Source: Pseudomonadaceae bacterium (GTDB lineage Bacteria > Pseudomonadota > Gammaproteobacteria > Pseudomonadales > Azotimanducaceae). Taken from it: a stretch of DNA of 64,000 nucleotides. The stretch lies in contig JANSWO010000003.1 in NCBI GenBank assembly GCA_024743435.1, positions 1-64,000 on the forward strand. The letters run 5' to 3'. The notes below the pieces were generated by a model, which saw only the letters and a list, made by a program, of their open reading frames with translations, did not search any database and was not told the origin of the DNA. Both the position numbers and the translations under genes were made by a program. Below, piece by piece: positions 18,806 to 27,744 of the stretch; position 1 is the stretch's first letter, and every line of letters begins with the position of its first letter.

Positions 18806-19578
18806 GTGTGTCGCCCGTAACCGAGCCCGAGCAGCACTTCGGGGCCGACGGCATCGTCTTCGATCGGGTTAGCAAACGATTCGGCGCGACGAAGGTCTTA
18901 AGCGATCTGTCGGTAGCGCTACCGGCTGGTGTCACCAGCGCGATCGTTGGCGCCAGCGGCAGCGGCAAGTCGACGATGCTGAAGCTCGCCAATGGCATAC
19001 ATCGAGCGGATTCCGGCGAGGTCACCGTTCTTGGCACAGCGATTCCCGATGGCGATCTATCGGTCTTTCGCCGGCGTTTTGGCTACGCGGTGCAGGGCGC
19101 GGCATTGTTTCCGCATCTCAGTGGGTTCGACAACGTAGTGCTCATGTCGGCGTTAGCAGGATGGCCACCCCAGCGGCAAAAAGAACGCTATGAGCAGCTC
19201 GCGGAGCTTGTAGGTCTGGAAGCTGGGGTTGGAGAGCGCTATCCGCATGAGCTATCCGGCGGCCAGCAACAGCGTCTGGGTTTGTGCCGGGCGTTCATGC
19301 TCGAGCCTGAGATATTGCTGCTGGACGAGCCGTTTTCCGCGGTGGATCCCATCACACGGATGGCGATTCACGATGAGTTCCAGCGCCTGCAGAAGCAGCT
19401 CGGACCAACCGCGGTGTTGGTCACCCACGATATGGCGGAGGCGTTGAAGCTCGCCGAGTTTATTGTGGTCCTGAAGGATGGTCAGATCGAGCAGGCGGGC
19501 GCGGCGAACGCGATAGCGGATGAGCCAGCCAGTGACTACGTACGCACGCTTTTTGCTGCTGCCGGGATGTCGCTATGA
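18802..19578 (+). CDS. Osmoprotectant (glycine betaine/choline) ABC transporter ATPase
   Basis: A 258-aa ATP-binding subunit with Walker A GASGSGKST, signature LSGGQQQR, Walker B ILLLDEPFSAVDP and the H-loop VTHDMAEALKLAEF. The lack of a C-terminal CBS pair fits a short OpuCA/YehX-type protein. GTG start overlaps the sbcB stop. The stop overlaps the start of the fused substrate-binding/permease gene (ATGA), so the two form the transporter: this subunit powers the import system. Confidence 0.9.
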   Translation: MSVSPVTEPEQHFGADGIVFDRVSKRFGATKVLSDLSVALPAGVTSAIVGASGSGKSTMLKLANGIHRADSGEVTVLGTAIPDGDLSVFRRRFGYAVQGAALFPHLSGFDNVVLMSALAGWPPQRQKERYEQLAELVGLEAGVGERYPHELSGGQQQRLGLCRAFMLEPEILLLDEPFSAVDPITRMAIHDEFQRLQKQLGPTAVLVTHDMAEALKLAEFIVVLKDGQIEQAGAANAIADEPASDYVRTLFAAAGMSL

Positions 19579-21065
19579 AAACCTGCGGTCAGAAAAGCGT
19601 AATCACCATGTTCGGGCTAGCGTGGTTGTTGTGGGTCTCAGCCCTAAACTCCTTTGCTGATGAGCCGATCGTTGTCGGCAGCAAAAACTTCAATGAGTCC
19701 TACCTGTTGGCCGAACTCATGTCCCAGGCGCTGGAGGCAGAGGGTTTCGAGGTGCGCCGAACGTTTGGCCTTGGCGGCACGTTGATCTGCTACGACGCGC
19801 TGATCGCTGGCGAGATCGATGTCTATCCCGAGTACACCGGCACCCTCAGTCAGGCGATCCTCGAGCTGCCTGGCAAACCCGGTCTCGATGTGTTGCGGGA
19901 GAAAGTTGCCGACAAGCAGCTATCGCTGCTGGAGCCTTTTGGTTTCAACAACACCTACGCGATGGTTGTGCCGGAGACCCTGGCGCAGCAACGCAATCTC
20001 ACCAGCATCGCAGACCTTGCCGATGCGGATCTGAATATTGTCGTATCCCATGAGTTTCTCGAGCGCGGTGATGGTTGGCCGGGGCTTGCGCGGGCGTATG
20101 GACTCGATGACAGCCCCGGCGGCATTGAGCATGGACTGGCCTATCAGGCGATCGCGGAAGGGCGCATAGACGTAACGGATGCTTACAGCACCGATGGCGA
20201 ACTGCAGCGCTATAAGCTTCGGGTGCTGACGGACGATCGGGCCTACTTTCCCACCTACCTCGCTTTGCCGTTCGCCAACTCGACTCTGCCACCGGCCGCT
20301 CGCGCAGCTCTCGCCAGTTATGCCGGTCGAATATCGGATGAGAAAATGGCGGCGATGAACTCGGCGGTTGTTTTTGGTGGCGCGAGTTTCAGCGAGGTTG
20401 CGGGTCAATTTCGTGCAGAGTTGGGCTTTGCAGAAGTTGAGGTCAATGAGTCACCGGCTTCGGACTTGACCAACAATGTGCTACGCCATCTGCAGCTGAC
20501 CGGCACAGCCCTCGGATTGGCCATCGTTGTGGGTCTGCTTGTGTCGCTCTTGGTTTACCGTCGCACCTGGCTTGCCCGTACGGTTCTGTATGTGACTGGC
20601 CTGCTGCAGACCATCCCCTCGATTGCCCTGCTGGCGCTCATGATCCCGTTGTTCGGTATTGGGTTCCTGCCGGCTGTGGTCGCGCTCTTTCTCTATTCGT
20701 TGTTGCCCATCGTGCGCAATACCGTGACCGCTCTCACCACCCTGGACCCGACCTTGGTTGAAGTCTCGCGGGCTCTGGGCATGACGACGAGCCAAAGGTT
20801 GTGGCACGTCTATCTGCCGCTGTCGTTGCCAAGCATCCTCGCAGGCGTGCGCACATCGGCTGTTATCAGCATCGGTACCGCAACCCTTGCGGCGTTTATC
20901 GGTGCCGGCGGTCTCGGTGTGCCGATCGTTACCGGCCTGTCGCTCAACAACGTCGATCTGATACTCGCGGGCGCGATTCCTGCCGCTGTGCTGGCCATTG
21001 TTACCGAATTGCTTTTTGAAGCGCTGGAGCGTTGGCTACTGCCAAGGCATCTCAGGCTATCTTGA
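19575..21065 (+). CDS. Fused osmoprotectant binding protein and permease
   Basis: A 496-aa fusion. The signal sequence (about 1-28, ending NSFADE) is followed by an OpuAC-type substrate-binding domain (about 30-295; VVGSKNFNESYLLAELM, EIDVYPEYTGT, DVTDAYSTDGEL) and then a five- to six-helix permease domain (about 305-490) with the ABC EAA-type loop EVSRALGMTTSQRLWHVYLP. It imports betaine- or choline-like solutes with the upstream ATPase. The order binding domain then permease is the reverse of the commoner permease-then-binding fusions. It ends 9 bp inside the convergent response-regulator gene. Confidence 0.88.
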   Translation: MKTCGQKSVITMFGLAWLLWVSALNSFADEPIVVGSKNFNESYLLAELMSQALEAEGFEVRRTFGLGGTLICYDALIAGEIDVYPEYTGTLSQAILELPGKPGLDVLREKVADKQLSLLEPFGFNNTYAMVVPETLAQQRNLTSIADLADADLNIVVSHEFLERGDGWPGLARAYGLDDSPGGIEHGLAYQAIAEGRIDVTDAYSTDGELQRYKLRVLTDDRAYFPTYLALPFANSTLPPAARAALASYAGRISDEKMAAMNSAVVFGGASFSEVAGQFRAELGFAEVEVNESPASDLTNNVLRHLQLTGTALGLAIVVGLLVSLLVYRRTWLARTVLYVTGLLQTIPSIALLALMIPLFGIGFLPAVVALFLYSLLPIVRNTVTALTTLDPTLVEVSRALGMTTSQRLWHVYLPLSLPSILAGVRTSAVISIGTATLAAFIGAGGLGVPIVTGLSLNNVDLILAGAIPAAVLAIVTELLFEALERWLLPRHLRLS

Positions 21066-22055
21066 GTCGGGTGGCGTCAGCTCTGTCGAACGTCGATACG
21101 CCTCGTAGCTGCAGCGCTCGGATGAAAAGTCCACGTCCATTGGTGGATTGTCGACAACCGCGACGCTCCACTCGCCGGAGTCGAGCGCTGTAGCCGGAAC
21201 GATATTGTCGTCCCAGGGATAGGCTTCACCAAAGTAAGTCTCTACCGGTTCCGCGAAAAAGCCAACTGCCTTTCCAGCCTTCAGCAATCGCCGTAGCGCG
21301 CGCGGTGCGCCGTGTTTCTCCGCGTAGACCAGTTGCTCATTGCGCTCGCGTTTGCTGGCGACGATGATTCGCGAGAATCGGCCCTGCGCATCCAGCGACA
21401 AAAATCCTGGCGGGTCACCAACGAGATAGTGTTCCACGGCTGCCCGCTGATTGAGGATGTCGCTGATGTGCGTGTTGATGATTTCCTGTTCGAGAAACTT
21501 GGGCGGATGACGCTGAATAGCCGCGGACAGCTGTTTCGTATATTGATCGAAATAGTCGTCTGCAAGGTCGTAGATGTGCGACAAGCAGTCATTCAACGGA
21601 TCGCCGTGGCCTTTGCGCACGTAGCGGTCGATGATGCCTTCGTTGAAGGCAGCAACCGCGGTTTTCTCATCGGCGACGCCAGTCAGTAGCAGCTTTTTGA
21701 TGTCCAGGTCTTTGATGCGACGACATAACTCGATGCCATCGACATTCGGCATCGCGTAGTCGATGACCGCGACCGATAGCCTCGCAAATCGACGAGGATC
21801 ATTGATCTCCTGTTCAACCTGATTCAGATCAAACGTGAGCGTCGGTTGATTGTCGGCGTTCAAAGACGGCCGCACGCAGCGACTCGGAAGGCTGGGCAGG
21901 TTCTGCTGGCTGCGCAGAAACTCCTCGGCCGGCTCAGCGCTCGTGAAAGCGTGATAGCTCAAATCGTTTGGCAGGCGCAGCAGAAGCGATTTGAGGTAGC
22001 GTTGATTGTCATCTGCGAAGACGACAGTGGTGGGGTGGTGGTACGGCGCGATCAT
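21057..22055 (-). CDS. Response regulator with atypical receiver and unknown C-terminal domain
   Basis: A 332-aa protein. The receiver has the acidic pair in TVVFADDNQ and phosphoacceptor Asp in VAVIDYAMPNVDG, then LLLTGVAD and a Lys in VRKG. About 40 extra residues (SQQNLPSLPSRC through NQVEQEINDP) are inserted before the phosphorylation strand. The C-terminal 170 residues (from YFDQYTKQL) resemble no DNA-binding or enzyme domain that I know; LSLDAQGRFSRIIVASKRERNE might be a PAS-like strand pattern. It is 6 bp downstream of an Arc-like RHH gene, so output may pass through that protein. Confidence 0.75.
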   Translation of the reverse strand: MIAPYHHPTTVVFADDNQRYLKSLLLRLPNDLSYHAFTSAEPAEEFLRSQQNLPSLPSRCVRPSLNADNQPTLTFDLNQVEQEINDPRRFARLSVAVIDYAMPNVDGIELCRRIKDLDIKKLLLTGVADEKTAVAAFNEGIIDRYVRKGHGDPLNDCLSHIYDLADDYFDQYTKQLSAAIQRHPPKFLEQEIINTHISDILNQRAAVEHYLVGDPPGFLSLDAQGRFSRIIVASKRERNEQLVYAEKHGAPRALRRLLKAGKAVGFFAEPVETYFGEAYPWDDNIVPATALDSGEWSVAVVDNPPMDVDFSSERCSYEAYRRSTELTPPDSR

Positions 22056-22061
22056 TGATGC

Positions 22062-22352
22062 TCAGCCCAGTAGGTCTCGCAGCGAGCGCCGTTTGGACGC
22101 GCTCAGACGGCGATAGGCTTTCAGTACCTGTACCTCATCGGATGACAGTTCTGCCTTCAGCTGAGTTTCGCTAGTGCTGGCAAGCGGCCCGGCTCCGTTT
22201 TCCTGCACGCCAGGAAGCCCCTGCAGTGACTGCTCCAGACGACTGACGATTTCAGAGTTCATACTCCGGTGATACTCGCTTGCAGCCTCAGCGATACGAT
22301 CTCGCATCGTGGCCGGTAGCCGAACGACGAACTTGTAGGGTTGATCAGTCAA
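22062..22352 (-). CDS. Arc/MetJ-type ribbon-helix-helix DNA-binding protein
   Basis: A 96-aa protein. The N-terminal Arc-like RHH motif (YKFVVRLPATMRDRIAEAA then YHRSMNSEIVSRLEQSL) gives a DNA-binding beta-strand and two helices. The C-terminal tail is flexible with a helical end (VLKAYRRLSASKRRSLRDLL). It is the first gene of a two-gene operon with the response regulator. It is not next to a toxin gene, so this is not a toxin-antitoxin pair. A set of 21-bp tandem repeats lies 73 bp upstream and is a candidate operator. Confidence 0.85.
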   Translation of the reverse strand: MTDQPYKFVVRLPATMRDRIAEAASEYHRSMNSEIVSRLEQSLQGLPGVQENGAGPLASTSETQLKAELSSDEVQVLKAYRRLSASKRRSLRDLLG

Positions 22353-22424
22353 TACGTTTACCGGCTGTCTGCCATGACGATTGTGCTCCCTGCTTAACTG
22401 TCAGTATTCACGGCGGTCTTTTGG

Positions 22425-22487
22425 CCGCTCAGGGCTATTTTCTAGCAGCTCAAGGCTGTTTCTTAGCCGCTCAAGGCTGTCATCCCG
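22425..22487. repeat. Three 21-bp tandem repeats in divergent regulatory gap
   Basis: Units at 22425-22445, 22446-22466 and 22467-22487 share the core GC(C/A)GCTCA(A/G)GGCT. The 21-bp period equals two helical turns, so equivalent bases face the same side of DNA. The array lies between the RHH gene (starts at 22352, minus) and the NUDIX gene (starts at 22623, plus). A protein-binding array is an inference; slippage-born repeat is the alternative. Confidence 0.7.
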
Positions 22488-22622
22488 AAAAGCCTCGGCT
22501 ATGGTTGTCCATGGTGTACCGATGGCGTAGCTCAGCGATGGCTTTCGGTCAAGAGTATTGCCTCAATTGCTGCGTTGACCGAGGATAAACGCGCGCAGCG
22601 CAGCATCACAAGGGATAGCATT

Positions 22623-23375
22623 TTGATATCACGTAACGGCGAACCAAGGTTGGCGGCAACGGTTTTGTTGGCTCGCCCAGGACCCACAGGCGTCGAAATC
22701 TATTTTCAACAGCGTCCAGGCATGGCGGCGTTTCCGGATTTGCATGTATTTCCGGGTGGCAAACTTGATGAGGAAGACGTGCAGTTTGCACGCGAGCGAT
22801 GCGATCTGCCGCTGCAGCAATCAGCCTCGCGCCAGTTGGGATTGGACACGGATGGGCTGGCGTATTGGGTCGCTGTGGTGCGGGAGTGTTTCGAGGAGGC
22901 TGGCGTGTTGCTGGCTTATGACGCGAAGCAGCGGTTGGTCTCGTTTCCAGCCGCGGATGCAAAGCCTCTACGAGAGGCGATGATAGAACGCCGGTTATCC
23001 CTGGCGGAGCTGTGTGATCGCTTTCAATTGACGCTGGCGCTCGATCATCTGCACTACTTCAGTCACTGGATCACACCAGAGGTTGCGCCGAAGCGATTCA
23101 ATACGCGTTTCTTTCTCGCGGTAATGCCGGATCGACAGGAGACGTTGCGTCACGCAACAGAAACACGAACGGGCGAATGGGTGACCCCGGTTGAAGCGCT
23201 GGCGAAAGCTGAGCGCGGCGACTGGCAGATGATTGCGCCAACGATCTACTCGTTGACGGGCATCAAGGACTGCCCAGATATCGATGCCCTCGTTGAGCAT
23301 GTGGGCAAAGGTGGGCACTTGAGTGTCTACAACGAGGAAGTCAACGAGCAAGGCATGCAGCCCTGGGCCAGCTGA
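22623..23375 (+). CDS. NUDIX hydrolase, NUDT19-like
   Basis: A protein of about 250 aa. The NUDIX box is split: FPGGKLDEEDV, then about 45 inserted residues, then VRECFEEAGVLL; this insertion is seen in NUDT19/CoA-diphosphatase-like members. The expected activity is hydrolysis of a nucleoside-diphosphate-linked compound, perhaps a CoA derivative. TTG 22623 is chosen since AGGGA lies 7 nt upstream; an earlier TTG at 22575 would add 16 residues. Its stop overlaps the apparent CTG start of the next gene. Confidence 0.8.
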   Translation: MISRNGEPRLAATVLLARPGPTGVEIYFQQRPGMAAFPDLHVFPGGKLDEEDVQFARERCDLPLQQSASRQLGLDTDGLAYWVAVVRECFEEAGVLLAYDAKQRLVSFPAADAKPLREAMIERRLSLAELCDRFQLTLALDHLHYFSHWITPEVAPKRFNTRFFLAVMPDRQETLRHATETRTGEWVTPVEALAKAERGDWQMIAPTIYSLTGIKDCPDIDALVEHVGKGGHLSVYNEEVNEQGMQPWAS

Positions 23376-24034
23376 CCGTCACCGACGCGTGGAAGTCCTA
23401 CGACGACGGGCTCGTCCGGCAGCCCGTGCTCGAGGGTTTCAACCTAACCGTTGCTGCCGGCGAGGTTGCGGTGTTGTGGGGGCCGAGCGGTAGTGGCAAG
23501 TCTACCTTGTTGGCTGCGGTGGCCGGTCTTGTCACGATTGATTCTGGTGAGATCGAGATTCGCCGCGATGATGCCATTGTTCGTGTTCATGAGCTGGATG
23601 ACGACGGCTGCGCCAGCTACCGTCGATCCTGGCTTGGCTATGTGTTCCAGTTTTTCAATCTGGTGCCAACGCTGAGCGTTGAAGAAAACCTGCGGCTGCC
23701 ATTGCAGTTGTCGAGCCGCAGTGCAGGCTTTGAGCAAGACCATCAAACTATCCTGAGTCTTCTGACCGATGTGGGCCTGGCAGATCGAGGCCAGGCTTAT
23801 CCTGCGCAGCTCTCAGGCGGAGAGCAGCAGCGGATAGCGGTGTTGCGAGCGCTGGTGCATCAACCGGCAGTCGTTTTGGCTGATGAGCCTACCGGTAACT
23901 TAGATCAGACAAACGCCGACAACGTGATCGACCTGCTCATGTCCCGGGCGCGCTCGACGCGCAGCGCATTATTGCTCGCGACACATAGCGAACGCGTGGC
24001 TGAGCGCGCGGATCGCGTGATTGATATGCAGTGA
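23372..24034 (+). CDS. ABC transporter ATPase, LolD/AttE type (apparent CTG start)
   Basis: A protein of about 220 aa with Walker A GPSGSGKST, Q-loop YVFQFFNLVPTLSVEEN, signature LSGGEQQR, Walker B VVLADEPTGNLD and H-loop LATHSERV. It matches MacB/LolD-type ATPases that serve FtsX-like permeases. GTG 23426 is the first canonical start but would cut off LTVTDAWKSYDDG, the normal first strand of such ATPases. From the in-frame stop at 23294 to 23426 there is no ATG, GTG or TTG; CTG 23372 gives the expected N-terminus and a 4-bp CTGA overlap with the NUDIX stop. Confidence 0.85.
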   Translation: MTVTDAWKSYDDGLVRQPVLEGFNLTVAAGEVAVLWGPSGSGKSTLLAAVAGLVTIDSGEIEIRRDDAIVRVHELDDDGCASYRRSWLGYVFQFFNLVPTLSVEENLRLPLQLSSRSAGFEQDHQTILSLLTDVGLADRGQAYPAQLSGGEQQRIAVLRALVHQPAVVLADEPTGNLDQTNADNVIDLLMSRARSTRSALLLATHSERVAERADRVIDMQ

Positions 24035-24073
24035 TCCCGTTGCAATGGCCGTTTCGGGTAGCCAACAAGTGAT

Positions 24074-26599
24074 GTGTACCTGGTGATCAAAGTGCCCCCA
24101 GGTATCAGGTTGCTCCTGCTCAGCCAACTACGACATCTCTGGTGGCGGCGATGGGCTACAGCAAGCGCTCTATGCATTGTGCTGCTCGGAGTTGGTTCTG
24201 TTGTGGCTGTTCATCTCATTGCGGTGTCAGTCGACCGCTCACTGGCGAAGCTCACAGCGCCCTGGCTTGGTGACGATGTTCTTGTGCTGCGTAAGCCTGC
24301 TGCCAAGCTCGATGACTATGTAGCGCTGCGCACGGCCTGGCGCAATGGCGACCTTGCCGAGACTCTTACCGAGATGACGCCAGTTCTCGAAGGCGAAATC
24401 GAGAACGCAAACAGCGCGCTGCACATCCTGGGTATTGATGCGTTCAGCTGGCGAGTGGGCGGCTTGTTCGATTCGACTTTGAATGCAGATGATCAATCTG
24501 TTGCCGCTACGCTCGCGACCGGGGCTGTGCTTGCGTCAGAAGAGCTTCCCGGCGATGCATTGCTTCTGCAGACGGCTCTTGGCGAAGTGCGCACGCAGGC
24601 TTGGCCACTGGGCGCGCTACCAGAGAACTGGTTGGTGGCCGATATCGGGCAAGTATCCCGGTGGCTCGGCACGTCTGAGGGATCCGCGGATTTGTCCTAT
24701 GTACTCGCAACGCAGAGGCAGCGGCAGGAAAATTGGATGGGGCTTGCTGAGCGGATGTTGCCGGGTGTTACGGCGGCTGCAGGGCAGGGTGAACCTGAGT
24801 TGGCGGGCCTGCCCGAGGGCTGGACGGTCGCGCGCGCGGGCTCAGATAACACGCTGCGCGTGTTCGCGGGCTCGATCATGTTCAATCTTGCGGCGCTTGG
24901 AAGCCTCTCGGCAGTTGTCGCTGGTTTTCTTCTCTATCAGGCGGCTGTAGTTAGCTTTCAGCGCGAGGCGCTGCTGCGCCAGCGCTTGCTTGCCCTGGGT
25001 GTTCAGCGCGGAACCTTGCGAGCGCTCTTCCTTCTGCAAACGCTGATCGACGGTATCGCAGCCGGAGCGCTGGGATTGCTTCTCGGTATTGCGCTGGCTC
25101 GCGTCGCGCTGTCGTTGACCAGCCCGGATGCAGCGATCGAGCTCACAATTGACTGGGTCGTCTGGGCCAAGGCGCTGGGGACTGCGTTCTTAGTCTCTGG
25201 AGCTGCACGTATGCTCGCGAGTCGCCGGGATTCCTCAGTCAGAAAGATGCCTTGGATTACCGCTGCACTTGCCCTCGCTATGCTGCCCGGGCTCTTTTTC
25301 GATAGTTGGGGGCTGCTGGGTGCATTCGCTGGTTTGCTAGCCTGTTGCCTGCTCGCAGTGCTGACGGTAGGGCCGGGCTTTGTGTTTGCCGATCGTTTTT
25401 CTGTGTCCCGTCTGCCGACGATTATCCAGCTTGGGGTTAACCAGTTGCTTGCCGGCAGACGAGAGATGGGTGCGGCACTGACCGCTCTGGCGCTGGCGAT
25501 TGCCACCGCTATCAGTATCGCGGTCATGGTGGACAGTTTCCGAACAGATCTGTTGCGCGTTCTCGACCAGCGCTTGATTGACCCGGTTTACATAGCGCTG
25601 GCCTCTCCGGCAGAGGCTGAGGATGAAGCTGGGGCGGTGCTCAGGCCATCATCGGTTGGCCGTGCAGCCAGCGCTGAGCTACGCGAGCGTATCCAAGCGC
25701 TCGATCCCGATGCCGTAATTACCGCGACCGGTGAGGCCCAAGCCCGTGTCGAAGGTCGTCGAATTGATATTATGTACGGTCCGTTCGACTCGGCTCACAC
25801 GCGACGCTATGGCTATGATCGCGATCTTGCGGATGGCTCCGTGCTTGCAAACGAACAATTGCTGCGAGCCTTTGATCTGGTAGTCGATGACGCGCTGGAG
25901 GTGACGCGCGGCGATCGCCTGCAAGCATTGAAGATAGAGGGTTCGTTCCCAGGTTTTGGTGATGTGCATCCGACCCTTCTCGTTAATGTCGCCGACGCTC
26001 AACGTCTTGAGATTGAACCGCGGTGGTCGCGATTCGCCGTTGCGAGCGAGCGAGCCGATGCGCTGCTAGCAGCGCTCGTCGGAGACTCACGCTGGCGGGT
26101 GCGCGACGCAATCGGTGTGCGTCGTTCCGCGGAGGAACAATTTGATCAAACGTTCGCCATCACCCGCGCTCTGACGGTGCTCGCATTGCTGGTTGCCGGT
26201 TTCGGCACGCTGGCAGCGATGCTTGCGCTGCGCCTCGCCCAGGCCCGGCAGCTCGCGCTGCTACGCGCACTCGGAGTAAGCCGTCGTGAGCTTTGGCTCA
26301 TGGAAGTCGTGCGGGGGCTGACCTTGGGTGGCTTTGCCTGTGCGCTGGCGTTGCCGCTTGGATTGCTGATGGCTTGGATATTATGCGCCGTGATCAATCC
26401 AAGATCGTTTGGTTGGATGGTCTCATTCCAGCCCACGCCTGCCATGGTCTTGCCCGCGCTAGCGATAGGCCTTGGCGCGGCGCTCGCAGCAACGCTGATC
26501 TCGAATTGGCGTGCTGGCCACAATCCGGGTGCGGATACCAGCGCACTGGTGACGGGCTCTGGCGCGCGCGGCTCGGAGTCTTTTGGTGGTGATTCATGA
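24074..26599 (+). CDS. FtsX-like ABC permease (AttFG/YbbP type)
   Basis: An 841-aa inner-membrane protein with the duplicated FtsX architecture: an N-terminal helix (about 27-50), a periplasmic domain, a helix block (about 275-470), a second large periplasmic domain, and three C-terminal helices with the MacB-like loop LALLRALGVSRRELW. It corresponds to the fused permease of AttEFGH-type systems (COG3127-like). The GTG start is 39 bp after the ATPase, and the stop overlaps the lipoprotein gene (ATGA). It probably moves or displays a lipid or lipoprotein at the periplasmic face rather than importing a solute. Confidence 0.88.
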   Translation: MYLVIKVPPGIRLLLLSQLRHLWWRRWATASALCIVLLGVGSVVAVHLIAVSVDRSLAKLTAPWLGDDVLVLRKPAAKLDDYVALRTAWRNGDLAETLTEMTPVLEGEIENANSALHILGIDAFSWRVGGLFDSTLNADDQSVAATLATGAVLASEELPGDALLLQTALGEVRTQAWPLGALPENWLVADIGQVSRWLGTSEGSADLSYVLATQRQRQENWMGLAERMLPGVTAAAGQGEPELAGLPEGWTVARAGSDNTLRVFAGSIMFNLAALGSLSAVVAGFLLYQAAVVSFQREALLRQRLLALGVQRGTLRALFLLQTLIDGIAAGALGLLLGIALARVALSLTSPDAAIELTIDWVVWAKALGTAFLVSGAARMLASRRDSSVRKMPWITAALALAMLPGLFFDSWGLLGAFAGLLACCLLAVLTVGPGFVFADRFSVSRLPTIIQLGVNQLLAGRREMGAALTALALAIATAISIAVMVDSFRTDLLRVLDQRLIDPVYIALASPAEAEDEAGAVLRPSSVGRAASAELRERIQALDPDAVITATGEAQARVEGRRIDIMYGPFDSAHTRRYGYDRDLADGSVLANEQLLRAFDLVVDDALEVTRGDRLQALKIEGSFPGFGDVHPTLLVNVADAQRLEIEPRWSRFAVASERADALLAALVGDSRWRVRDAIGVRRSAEEQFDQTFAITRALTVLALLVAGFGTLAAMLALRLAQARQLALLRALGVSRRELWLMEVVRGLTLGGFACALALPLGLLMAWILCAVINPRSFGWMVSFQPTPAMVLPALAIGLGAALAATLISNWRAGHNPGADTSALVTGSGARGSESFGGDS

Positions 26600-27738
26600 G
26601 TGGCCCCCGCAGTGCATCATTGCTCTGTCTGCTGGTGCCTTTGTGCTTGCTTTCAGCCTGCCAACCGGAAAGTGACACAGCTGATGCGATGCCCGTTACG
26701 CAATTGCTCGGTGGCTCCGGTGGCACCGACGGGTTTGCAGTTGCCGAGCAAGGCGTGGCGATTGAACTGCCCGCAGATCATGGTGCCCATAACGCGTTTC
26801 GAAGCGAATGGTGGTATTTCACCGCTGTGCTGAGCGACGCCGAAGGCTCACCGTTTGGCGTTCAATTCACCATCTTTCGGCAGGCCCTTCGACCGCCCCA
26901 GGGAACGCCGCCTGAGTGTGATTGGTGTGCAGATCACGCCTGGCTGGGACATGTTGCGATTACGGATGTGAATGGTGGGCGGCATGAGCATCTCGAGCGG
27001 CTCGCGCGGGGCAGCCCAGGCTTGGCTGGCGCGGTCGCCAAGCCTTTTTCGGTATGGGTGGACGGTCTTTCGGCAACGTCTGTTGGGGCGGAATTTCTGC
27101 CGCTTCGCCTTTTTGCCCGCTCAGCAGATGTCGATATCGATCTGACGCTGGATCCGGGTGGTCGTCTCGTATTACAAGGTGACAGGGGCTACAGCGCCAA
27201 GGGACCCAATCAGGCCTCACACTACTTCTCAATGACGCGTCTGCCGGTAACCGGGACGCTTACGGTTTCTCAACGGTCGCATCAGGTGACCGGCCATGCC
27301 TGGCTGGATCGTGAGTGGAGTACGAGTGTCTTATCGGGCGGCCAGCGCGGTTGGGACTGGCTAGCGCTGAGTCTTGCTGACGGCCGGGATGTCATGGCTT
27401 TCCGTTTGCGTCGTGCAGATGCGAGTCGCGACCCATTCGATCAAGCGATCGTCATTGATGCGCGCAACCAGCGTCGATACACGCCTGAGCACTTTGCGCT
27501 CGAACCGACTCGCGTATGGCGAGATGAGCGCGGTGCATCGTGGCCGGTAGGTTGGCGACTTCAGATCGCAGATGAAGTCTTTCATATCGATGCAATGCTC
27601 GATGATCAGCTCATGCGCACGATGGTTCGCTATTGGGAGGGCTTGGTTCGAGTGAGCGATGCCGACGGAACGGAGATTGGCCGCGGCTATCTTGAGCTGA
27701 CCGGCTACGAGCGCGATGCGGCAAAACAGAATGAGTAG
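26596..27738 (+). CDS. AttH-like lipoprotein (CrtC/lipocalin-like hydrolase fold)
   Basis: A 380-aa protein whose lipoprotein signal peptide ends LLSAC. The mature part matches the AttH/CrtC family (COG5621): RSEWWYFTAVL, FGVQFTIFRQAL, DHAWLGHVAI, SMTRLPVTGTL and AWLDREWSTSVL, ending GRGYLELTGY. These are paired lipocalin-like barrels; some relatives hydrate carotenoids, others are uncharacterised. Its position after the ATPase and permease completes an AttEFGH-type operon. No carotenoid genes are nearby, so I would not predict a CrtC reaction. Confidence 0.88.
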   Translation: MSGPRSASLLCLLVPLCLLSACQPESDTADAMPVTQLLGGSGGTDGFAVAEQGVAIELPADHGAHNAFRSEWWYFTAVLSDAEGSPFGVQFTIFRQALRPPQGTPPECDWCADHAWLGHVAITDVNGGRHEHLERLARGSPGLAGAVAKPFSVWVDGLSATSVGAEFLPLRLFARSADVDIDLTLDPGGRLVLQGDRGYSAKGPNQASHYFSMTRLPVTGTLTVSQRSHQVTGHAWLDREWSTSVLSGGQRGWDWLALSLADGRDVMAFRLRRADASRDPFDQAIVIDARNQRRYTPEHFALEPTRVWRDERGASWPVGWRLQIADEVFHIDAMLDDQLMRTMVRYWEGLVRVSDADGTEIGRGYLELTGYERDAAKQNE

Positions 27739-27744
27739 GACGCT

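Noticed and set aside
22062-22352. Antitoxin of a toxin-antitoxin module
   Set aside because: The neighbour is a response regulator, not a toxin-type protein.
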